Positions 1 to 5,113 of a stretch of DNA of 8,733 nt are shown piece after piece. The notes under the pieces are model-generated. The model made no database searches. It was not told where the DNA came from and saw only the letters and a list, made by a program, of their open reading frames with translations. The position numbers were made by a program, and so were the translations under genes. Every line of letters begins with the position of its first letter. The stretch's first letter is position 1. Origin of the DNA: Chloroflexota bacterium (GTDB taxonomy: Bacteria; Chloroflexota; Anaerolineae; Promineifilales; Promineifilaceae); assembly GCA_030599405.1 (NCBI GenBank), contig JAUVOB010000034.1:1-8733 (forward strand), read 5' to 3'.

Positions 1-1
1 G

Positions 2-178
2 CCCGACGCACCCTTCGCTTTTACGGATATACACATCCACTACAGGCTTGGGGGAGAGGAACTGAATCAAAAAAAGGTTGAGCGGGCAATCTCCCTATCT
101 CAGGAGCAATACTGCTCAGTCGCAGCGACTCTCCGTGGGGTTTCCAAGGTGACGTACAGTTTTGAGATCGAAAAATAG
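2..178 (+). CDS. OsmC family protein, C-terminal part (5' end outside window)
   Basis: The frame is open from the window edge to a TAG at 176-178 and gives 58 residues. They match the C-terminal half of the OsmC/Ohr/YhfA fold: a strand segment (FAFTDIHIHYRL), a helix beginning LNQKKVERAISLS, the motif QEQYCSV with the conserved second cysteine (codon 113-115), and a final strand (VTYSFEIEK). In OsmC/Ohr proteins this cysteine pairs with an upstream one, lying outside this window, to reduce organic hydroperoxides with thiol partners in the cytoplasm. The YCSVAATLRG context is closer to the YhfA-like branch than to classical Ohr, and the substrate of that branch is not well defined. The first cysteine cannot be checked, so peroxidase activity is inferred from the family only. 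A 148-nt gap with its own promoter separates this gene from the next one. Confidence 0.8.
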   Translation, partial: PDAPFAFTDIHIHYRLGGEELNQKKVERAISLSQEQYCSVAATLRGVSKVTYSFEIEK

Positions 179-281
179 CGTGGATGGAATCATTCTGCCG
201 AGAGAAAACAATCGAACCCTTGCTTAGTTAGTGGTCATTTGCTGGTTCGGTTGATCTTCAGGAGTTTGCCCAGGCTGCGAT

Positions 282-309
282 GTGACGCTCTCGTTCATTG
301 TGGTACAAT
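282..309 (+). promoter_or_regulatory. Candidate extended -10 promoter for the membrane protein/response regulator cluster
   Basis: An extended -10 element TGGTACAAT lies at 301-309 (hexamer TACAAT at 304-309, five of six matches to consensus). A partial -35 (GTGACG, 282-287, four of six) sits 16 nt upstream. Transcription would be expected to begin near 315-317, about 10 nt before the ATG at 327. This argues for the ATG at 327 over the in-frame GTG at 282, because the GTG lies inside the proposed -35. It is a pattern match only; no transcript data are available. Confidence 0.5.
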
Positions 310-326
310 CAGCCTTGCTGAGCATC

Positions 327-824
327 ATGGAAACACCAGATTTGAGCCCTTCCTCTGAAGTATTCCAACCTACGCCCGAACAGCTTCGTAGGGATAAGAC
401 ATTGCGGCGTTTCAATAGCCGTTATGTTTTTTTCCCGATCGCTGTTGCGGCGATATTGGCATTTTCAATTGTGCTCACTATGGTATTGTATGTGCTGGTA
501 GCTGATACCACAGAATATCTGGTTACACTTTCGGCGATTGCCGATTCGATCATCATCCTGATGGTTTTCTCGTCTCTGGTTTTGATCGGATTGTTCCTGA
601 TTATAGTGGGCGCAGTGTACTTTCAAGCGAGGAAACAGGGAATTGCGCCGCTGCGTCAAACCCAGCGGTTTTTGTGGCGATTGGACCTACTTACGATTAG
701 GATTCAGCGAAGCGTGAGTGATTTCGTACCCAAATTGGCGAATCCATTTATAAACATTCACGCCCGCTTCGCATATTGGCGAGTTCTTGTACATAAATTG
801 AAGAGACTATTTAGTCGGGGATAA
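327..824 (+). CDS. Uncharacterised two-helix membrane protein
   Basis: This 165-residue protein is not one I can name. The N-terminal ~33 residues are polar and end in basic residues (RRDKTLRRFNSR). Two strongly hydrophobic stretches follow, at about 34-58 and 73-99, separated by a short acidic loop (ADTTEYL). The C-terminal ~65 residues are basic and rich in aromatic residues, probably amphipathic, ending KLKRLFSRG. Positive charges at both ends suggest that both termini lie in the cytoplasm with a short outside loop. There is no cleavable signal peptide and no catalytic motif. An in-frame GTG at 282 would add 15 residues; I prefer the ATG at 327 because of the promoter at 282-309, although neither start has a strong ribosome binding site. 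The next gene begins 3 nt after the stop, so the two are almost certainly co-transcribed and translationally coupled. Confidence 0.75.
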   Translation: METPDLSPSSEVFQPTPEQLRRDKTLRRFNSRYVFFPIAVAAILAFSIVLTMVLYVLVADTTEYLVTLSAIADSIIILMVFSSLVLIGLFLIIVGAVYFQARKQGIAPLRQTQRFLWRLDLLTIRIQRSVSDFVPKLANPFINIHARFAYWRVLVHKLKRLFSRG

Positions 825-827
825 CAA

Positions 828-1043
828 ATGCCTCAAATAGATGTAAATTGGAAAACCAAGGTACTCATATCGAGCGCTGTAATGGGCGCCGTCGTTGGCC
901 TTGCTACTGGCTATTTACTTAGCCGGACCGTTGACGAAAGTGGAAGCGATAAGCCCGAGATCAACACAATGGACGCCATTAAAGCCGTGGTCGGTGTTAT
1001 CGGTGTAATGCGAGGCATCGCGGCGCTGGGATCTCGAAAATAG
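828..1043 (+). CDS. Small conserved-type membrane protein, 71 residues
   Basis: The protein begins with a short polar segment (MPQIDVNWKTK), followed by one glycine- and alanine-rich transmembrane helix at about residues 12-32 ending in a GYLLSR boundary. A charged linker (about 33-48) leads to a second moderately hydrophobic segment, VVGVIGVMRGIAALG (about 54-68), before the basic end SRK. The helix-plus-linker pattern recalls small hypothetical proteins I associate with Chloroflexota, in which the tail resembles a membrane-lying helix; this is memory, not a search. The start ATG is 3 nt after the upstream stop with a G-rich stretch (CGGGG, 816-820) as a weak ribosome binding site. It sits between a membrane protein gene and a response regulator, with 14 nt to the latter. 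The function is unknown; it may be an accessory or anchor of the larger membrane protein. Confidence 0.72.
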   Translation: MPQIDVNWKTKVLISSAVMGAVVGLATGYLLSRTVDESGSDKPEINTMDAIKAVVGVIGVMRGIAALGSRK

Positions 1044-1056
1044 GGATATCGCCCTA
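1041..1056 (+). promoter_or_regulatory. Small inverted repeat covering the ribosome binding site of the response regulator gene
   Basis: TAGGG (1041-1045) and CCCTA (1052-1056) form a perfect 5-bp inverted repeat with a 6-nt loop. The left arm is both the stop codon of the 71-residue gene (TAG, 1041-1043) and the only Shine-Dalgarno-like stretch (AGGGA, 1042-1046) before the ATG at 1058. Ribosomes finishing the upstream gene would open such a stem, giving translational coupling. The stem is short, so this is a modest inference. Confidence 0.3.
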
Positions 1057-1057
1057 A

Positions 1058-1420
1058 ATGGGAACCGTTATTTTGGTGGATGATGACAGGTCGAATACAA
1101 CCCTTCTCAAAATGCTGCTTGAGATGGATGGATTTCATGTAGTCGCCTGCCCTGGCGAGAGCCAAGCGCTCACGGCGTCTCAAAACGGCGTTGATGCTTT
1201 CATCATCGACTGCAATCTGGCTCAGGGTAAAGACGGCGTTGAGCTGCTAAGAGCTATTCGGAATGGTCATACACCCGCTCCTCAAGATTGTCCTGTTATA
1301 ATGACGTCGGGAGATGACCGGCGCATAGGGGAAGCCGAACTTGCCGGAGCAACGAAATTTCTTCTAAAACCATTTTCCCCAAGTTCTCTGTCCGAGTTAC
1401 TTAATTCAATGCTAGTTTAG
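1058..1420 (+). CDS. Stand-alone response regulator receiver (CheY-like)
   Basis: The 120-residue protein is a complete receiver domain and nothing more. The acidic pocket is the VDDD cluster (residues 7-10), the phosphoacceptor is Asp51 in FIIDCNL, the conserved Thr/Ser is at MTSG (Thr83-Ser84), and the conserved Lys is Lys104 in LLKPF. The Asp51 loop (DCNLAQGKDGVEL) is slightly longer than the common D-x-x-MPxxDG form and lacks its proline, but keeps the DG. All five catalytic positions are present, so phosphorylation by a partner histidine kinase is expected. No kinase or output domain is encoded in the window, so it must act through protein contact, in a phosphorelay, or with an unlinked kinase. 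The ATG at 1058 has AGGGA 11 nt upstream. Co-transcription with the two membrane protein genes hints at a membrane-linked signalling role; this is inferred. Confidence 0.9.
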   Translation: MGTVILVDDDRSNTTLLKMLLEMDGFHVVACPGESQALTASQNGVDAFIIDCNLAQGKDGVELLRAIRNGHTPAPQDCPVIMTSGDDRRIGEAELAGATKFLLKPFSPSSLSELLNSMLV

Positions 1421-1491
1421 TGTCATTCTGGACATTAAGCCCGGCGGTATATTTATTATTTCTTACTTTCACAGTTCTACAAGAAGCAACT

Positions 1492-1507
1492 CGGATAAAA
1501 TTATCCG
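1492..1507 (+). repeat. Perfect 16-bp palindromic element upstream of the PHP gene
   Basis: CGGATAA (1492-1498) and TTATCCG (1501-1507) are exact reverse complements separated by AA. The spacer is too short for a stable RNA hairpin loop, so a dimeric protein-binding site is the more natural reading. The centre contains TAAAAT (1496-1501), five of six matches to a -10 hexamer, but I see no good -35 at the proper distance. A looser pair, TGGACA (1429-1434) and TATTAT (1454-1459) with a 19-nt spacer, could be the actual promoter and would place the palindrome downstream of the start point. Operator function is inferred. Confidence 0.4.
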
Positions 1508-1518
1508 TCGCTTTTTGC

Positions 1519-1524
1519 AGGGAG
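1519..1524 (+). promoter_or_regulatory. Strong ribosome binding site fixing a TTG start
   Basis: AGGGAG lies 7 nt before TTG at 1532-1534. It is the best-placed Shine-Dalgarno sequence in the window, and it decides the start of the PHP gene in favour of TTG. The first downstream in-frame ATG (Met69) would remove most of the N-terminal PHP metal site. Confidence 0.75.
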
Positions 1525-1531
1525 ATACGAT

Positions 1532-3307
1532 TTGGCAAAGAGTGGCAGACATCGATCATCGCAGACAAAACCCGCGCGACAGTGGCGCCGCATAGATCTT
1601 CACCTTCACACACCCGCTTCAAGCGATTACCAAGAACCAAACATCACTTACTTGGACCTCTTACGCCAGGCTGAGGTGCGTGGTCTTGATGTAATAGCCT
1701 TCACCGACCACAACACCGTTGCGGGGTATGCAGCCATGCGCCGGGAAGTAGAGCAGCTCGAGTTGTTGGAAACGCTTGGGCGGCTGAAGGCCGATGAAAA
1801 ACGGCGATTAGAGGCCTATCACCAATTATTCGAAAAGGTGCTGGTGCTGCCAGCGTTCGAGTTCACCGCTTCATTTGGTTTCCACATTTTAGGCATATTC
1901 CCGAAGGAAACGCCGGTCACTTTCCTTGAGCACCTGTTATTAACCTTAGGCATCCCTCTTTCAAAATTGCAGGATGGGAGTTCGACGGTTGGCGCTACAA
2001 GCGATGTGCTAACCGTTTACCGGCTGATTAACGAGAGTGGCGGATTAGTCATCGCTGCCCATGCCAACTCCGGAAACGGCGTAATTATGCGTGGATTGGA
2101 TTTTGGCGGGCAAACGAGGATTGCCTACACTCAGGATCCCTATCTTCATTGCTTGGAGGTTACTGACCTCGAAAAACGCGGTCGCTATACAACCAGGCGA
2201 TTCTTCGATGGTTCTCGTCCTGAGTATCCGAGGTCGATGCGTTGCATACAGGGATCAGATGCCCATCGCCTGGTGCGCGAATCATCCGCTTCAAAAAATC
2301 TTGGGGTAGGCGATCGCATCACAGAGGTCTTGTTGGAGGATGTCTCTTTTGAGGCGCTTTTCAACGTACTTCGAGGAAGCGATTTCTCACTAACCCGACC
2401 ATATAGGGGTCCTGCAAAAGCCATTGATTTCGTAATCGTTGCGCGAGAAGAAGGGCCATCACTGGTCCAATCCTTCCATAGGAGTATGGCCCAGCGTGGT
2501 GGCTATTTCAACCGGATTCTCGAGGATATTTGTGCCATGGCTAACACCAACGGTGGAACGGTGTACATTGGATTAGACCCAGATCCGAAGGAACCGATCG
2601 TAGGTGTAAGGGAAACTGCCAAGGCTATACAGATGATTAAGTCTGCGGTTAACAAACGACTCACTCCTGAGCCGGAAGTAACGGTTGACAGTCTGGTCAC
2701 CCAAGGAAAGACGATTGTGCGACTCATCGTTCGTCCGGGTAATGAGCTACCGTATGCTATCGACGACAATCGCTTCTATATCAGATCTGAGGCAGAGACC
2801 ACAATTGCCGTTCGCGACGAGATTGTGCGGCTCGTGGAGCGTGCTTTCGCAGACAGTTATTCTATCCAAGACGACCGCCCTCCTCTTCCGGAACCGACAC
2901 CTCTGATCGCAGCAACTGAACCAGTCGATAAGGAAAAGAAATCCAAGAAGGCCGCGGCACGTGCACCTATTGCCCCAAGTACGGGGGTTGAGATCGTCGC
3001 CAGCGAGAAGAGGGATGGTGTTACATACCATACTGTAAGAGATCTTCGCAATGGAAATCTCATCAAGAATGTAACCCGCTCTTCTTCTAGAAAGCTGTGG
3101 CACTATGCGATTTTGCAGGTCGAAAAAGGTCCACCTTCGTCGTCAAAAATCAAATGGCAAGGAAACATCGCTGTTTTAGACAGACGAACCAAGGATAACT
3201 ATGTCTGGTATGACTTGGCGATGAAGGACGCTAAAGGCATTCACCTGTATTACGGCGTCACCGATAGCGGGCTAAACGACGAGTGGTTGGAACTCGTTAA
3301 CAAATAG
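1532..3307 (+). CDS. PHP-domain metallo-phosphoesterase fused to an AlbA_2/Schlafen-like domain
   Basis: This is a 591-residue multidomain protein. Residues ~20-290 form a PHP domain with the expected metal ligands: DLHLHTPAS (His24, His26, with Asp32 nearby), FTDHN (His60), PAFEF (Glu110), GFHILGIF (His118), AAHANS (His177) and GSDAH (Asp243, His245). An extra charged helical insertion occupies ~66-103. PHP enzymes hydrolyse phosphoesters with two or three metals; relatives include the 5'-3' exonuclease/pAp phosphatase YciV and polymerase-associated nucleases. Residues ~305-435 resemble the AlbA_2 (Schlafen-type) nucleic-acid or nucleotide-binding domain, with the hallmark [18 protein letters not shown] Pro- and Lys-rich linker (~447-485) precedes an unrecognised C-terminal region (~488-591) with WHYAILQV and [11 protein letters not shown] or DNA processing is a reasonable guess, but the substrate is unknown. 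mogA follows after 22 nt. Confidence 0.85.
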   Translation: MAKSGRHRSSQTKPARQWRRIDLHLHTPASSDYQEPNITYLDLLRQAEVRGLDVIAFTDHNTVAGYAAMRREVEQLELLETLGRLKADEKRRLEAYHQLFEKVLVLPAFEFTASFGFHILGIFPKETPVTFLEHLLLTLGIPLSKLQDGSSTVGATSDVLTVYRLINESGGLVIAAHANSGNGVIMRGLDFGGQTRIAYTQDPYLHCLEVTDLEKRGRYTTRRFFDGSRPEYPRSMRCIQGSDAHRLVRESSASKNLGVGDRITEVLLEDVSFEALFNVLRGSDFSLTRPYRGPAKAIDFVIVAREEGPSLVQSFHRSMAQRGGYFNRILEDICAMANTNGGTVYIGLDPDPKEPIVGVRETAKAIQMIKSAVNKRLTPEPEVTVDSLVTQGKTIVRLIVRPGNELPYAIDDNRFYIRSEAETTIAVRDEIVRLVERAFADSYSIQDDRPPLPEPTPLIAATEPVDKEKKSKKAAARAPIAPSTGVEIVASEKRDGVTYHTVRDLRNGNLIKNVTRSSSRKLWHYAILQVEKGPPSSSKIKWQGNIAVLDRRTKDNYVWYDLAMKDAKGIHLYYGVTDSGLNDEWLELVNK

Positions 3308-3329
3308 GCAATCCCCCATTCCTAAATCT

Positions 3330-3824
3330 ATGGCAGTGAACGTGGCAGTGCTGACAGTGAGCGATCGCTCGAAAGACGGCATTTACGAAGACAAAAGTGG
3401 CCCGTTTCTGGTTGACATCATCCGGCGGAAGACCGAATGGAACGTAAGTGACGTAGCTATAGTGAAGGATGAGATAGAAGATATTAAAGCAATCCTTGTA
3501 AATTGGTGTGCTGAAGCCTTTAATTTGATTCTGACTACTGGAGGCACTGGCTTCGGATTGAGAGACCGGACGCCTGAGGCTACGCGGATGGTGATAGAAA
3601 AGGATGCACCTGGTATATCCGAGACGCTTCGATCGGAAAGTTTGAAGATAACACCCTACGCGATGTTATCCCGAGGAGTCTCCGGGATCGTAGGAACTAC
3701 GCTCATTATCAACTTGCCTGGAAATCCAAAAGCCGTTGGGGAGAGTATGGAAATTCTTCTGCCTGTCCTGCCCCATGCCCTTGAGCTACTGGCGGGTACA
3801 AATAATGCGCACCATGATGTCTGA
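3330..3824 (+). CDS. mogA: MogA/MoaB family molybdopterin adenylyltransferase
   Basis: The 164 residues cover the whole MoCF_biosynth fold. Visible signatures are VAVLTVSDR at the N-terminus, the molybdopterin-binding loop TTGGTGFGLRDRTPEAT (residues 69-85, including TGGTG and the conserved Asp79), SRGVSGIVGTTLIINLPGNP (114-133) and the PxA helix that follows. Family members adenylate molybdopterin with ATP before molybdenum insertion by MoeA, in the cytoplasm. The length and the RDxTPEAT loop agree with both MogA and MoaB; the symbol is used in this broad sense. No other cofactor gene is nearby. It starts 22 nt after the PHP gene without an obvious Shine-Dalgarno sequence, and ends 5 nt before the methyltransferase gene, so it is probably the middle gene of an operon whose partners are unrelated in pathway. 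Confidence 0.88.
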   Translation: MAVNVAVLTVSDRSKDGIYEDKSGPFLVDIIRRKTEWNVSDVAIVKDEIEDIKAILVNWCAEAFNLILTTGGTGFGLRDRTPEATRMVIEKDAPGISETLRSESLKITPYAMLSRGVSGIVGTTLIINLPGNPKAVGESMEILLPVLPHALELLAGTNNAHHDV

Positions 3825-3829
3825 TCCTC

Positions 3830-5038
3830 ATGGGGCAATCAACAGCAACTCTAGAATTAAAAAAAGGCCGGGATAAGCCAGTTCGTAATAGGCACCCCTG
3901 GATCTTCTCGGGAGCTATTGCGACCATTGCCGGGGGTTCTCCTGAACCGGGAGATGTCGTCGATATTTGTGATTCTAAGAGGCGCTGGCTGGCAAGGGGT
4001 TATTACAATCCCAGATCCCAGATCGTAGCCAGGATAATAACCTGGCAGCAAAGTGAAGAGATAAATTCCGATTTCTGGAATAACCGCATCAGGCAAGCAA
4101 TAGACAATCGAATATCCCTCGGTTTTGAGCCGGCAACAACCGCCTACCGCCTGATCAATGCAGAGTCGGATGGCTTGCCTGGATTAATTGTCGACCGATA
4201 TGACGAATTCCTTGTTCTCCAATTCCTCACCCTCGGGACGGATAGGCGACGAGAGCTGCTTACCAACGCGTTGGTCATGAACGCTGAACCTGCTGGAATT
4301 GTAGAGCGATCAGATGCGAAAATACGAAAACGAGAAGGCTTATCCCTGGTTTCAGAGCTTCGCTATGGAGCGAGTCCCCCCGCGGGACTGACGATTCTAG
4401 AAAACCGTATGAAGTTTGATGTTGATTTGTTTAAGGGCCAGAAAACCGGGCTTTATCTTGACCAGCGTGATAATCGTAAGGCGGTCTGCGGAAGAATATT
4501 TGTAGAGGCCCGTGAGGTACTGAATGTCTTCTCCTATACTGGGGGATTTTCGGTTTACGCGGCACACAATGGGGCGACTTCAATTACGAATATAGATGTG
4601 TCGGCTGACGCTCTTGAAGGGGCGAAAAGAAATATGGGTCTAAACGGTTTTGATCGCCCGCAAGACGAGTATATAACGGGGAATGCGTTTGAGATACTTC
4701 GACGCTACCGTGATTCGGGAAGGCAATTTGATGTGGTTATTCTTGATCCACCCAAATTTGCTCACCAGCGCAGTGACATCAATGCCGCATGCCGTGGGTA
4801 CAAAGATCTTAACTGGCTCGCGTTAAGAATCCTCCGACCAGGTGGTTTGTTAGCAACTTTCTCCTGCTCGGGACTAATAAGCGCCGATCTTTTTCAGAAA
4901 GTGGTCTTCGGTGCGGCGATTGATGCTCGTCGCCAGGTCCAGATCATGAAGCACCTCGGTCATTCACCCGATCATCCTGTATCGATAACGTTTCCCGAAT
5001 CGGCCTATCTGAAGGGATTCTTGTGCCGTGTTCACTGA
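3830..5038 (+). CDS. rlmI: RlmI-type 23S rRNA (cytosine-C5) methyltransferase
   Basis: The protein has 402 residues, close to E. coli RlmI (396). Its domains are an N-terminal PUA RNA-binding domain (~5-85, with RHPWIFSGAI and the DxxxRWLARGYYNPRSQI stretch), a middle domain (~95-190, with YRLINAESDGLPGLIVDRY typical of the family), and a Rossmann-fold methyltransferase domain (~195-402). In the last, GQKTGLYLDQRDNR (203-216) and VLNVFSYTGGFSVYAA (230-245) form the SAM site, VILDPPKF (303-310) is motif IV, and TFSCSG (343-348) carries Cys346, the expected nucleophile of a C5-cytosine RNA methyltransferase. E. coli RlmI makes m5C1962 in 23S rRNA; the exact site here is inferred. The ATG is 5 nt after mogA with no clear ribosome binding site, suggesting translational coupling. 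No terminator is evident before the smc promoter. Confidence 0.9.
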   Translation: MGQSTATLELKKGRDKPVRNRHPWIFSGAIATIAGGSPEPGDVVDICDSKRRWLARGYYNPRSQIVARIITWQQSEEINSDFWNNRIRQAIDNRISLGFEPATTAYRLINAESDGLPGLIVDRYDEFLVLQFLTLGTDRRRELLTNALVMNAEPAGIVERSDAKIRKREGLSLVSELRYGASPPAGLTILENRMKFDVDLFKGQKTGLYLDQRDNRKAVCGRIFVEAREVLNVFSYTGGFSVYAAHNGATSITNIDVSADALEGAKRNMGLNGFDRPQDEYITGNAFEILRRYRDSGRQFDVVILDPPKFAHQRSDINAACRGYKDLNWLALRILRPGGLLATFSCSGLISADLFQKVVFGAAIDARRQVQIMKHLGHSPDHPVSITFPESAYLKGFLCRVH

Positions 5039-5073
5039 TTGAGACACAATGGCTACCTGACCAGAAGTTGAGT

Positions 5074-5102
5074 TTGCCCATTCACCCTCTTACCACTATA
5101 CT
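5074..5102 (+). promoter_or_regulatory. Promoter for smc, predicting a nearly leaderless transcript
   Basis: TTGCCC (5074-5079, four of six matches) and TATACT (5097-5102, five of six) are separated by exactly 17 nt. The first nucleotide of the RNA would fall near 5108-5110, only 4-6 nt before the smc ATG at 5114. No Shine-Dalgarno sequence precedes the ATG (the preceding bases are CCGCCGCCA), which agrees with leaderless or near-leaderless initiation. The smc start itself is fixed independently by the conserved N-terminus of the protein. Confidence 0.6.
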
Positions 5103-5113
5103 GCCCGCCGCCA

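Noticed and set aside
179..281. Possible small RNA, terminator or small gene between the OsmC-type gene and the first membrane protein gene
   Set aside because: No stable inverted repeat, tRNA-like fold or supported frame is visible; only the promoter at its downstream edge stands out.
224..415. Minus-strand frame of 63 residues across the promoter and start of the first membrane protein gene
   Set aside because: No ribosome binding site or recognisable protein feature, and it lies antisense to a better supported gene and promoter.
1420..1674. Overlapping frame starting GTG at the regulator stop codon, with a hydrophobic beginning (about 84 residues)
   Set aside because: It overlaps the first ~140 nt of the PHP gene in another frame, whose TTG start has the strongest ribosome binding site in the window; it has none of its own and its C-terminal part is a shadow.
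3331..3362. Near-tandem 12-nt repeats (GGCAGTG units) at the start of mogA
   Set aside because: They are explained by the repeated codons of the conserved VxVLTVSD strand, so no separate repeat element is needed.
3359..3370. 12-bp palindrome GAGCGATCGCTC, with GCGATCGC also at 2310-2317 (the cyanobacterial HIP1 octamer)
   Set aside because: I found only two copies of the octamer, both inside coding sequence; HIP1-rich genomes would show more, and the proteins do not look cyanobacterial.
5039..5073. Possible terminator between rlmI and smc
   Set aside because: No GC-rich stem followed by a T-run is present, so read-through into smc cannot be excluded.
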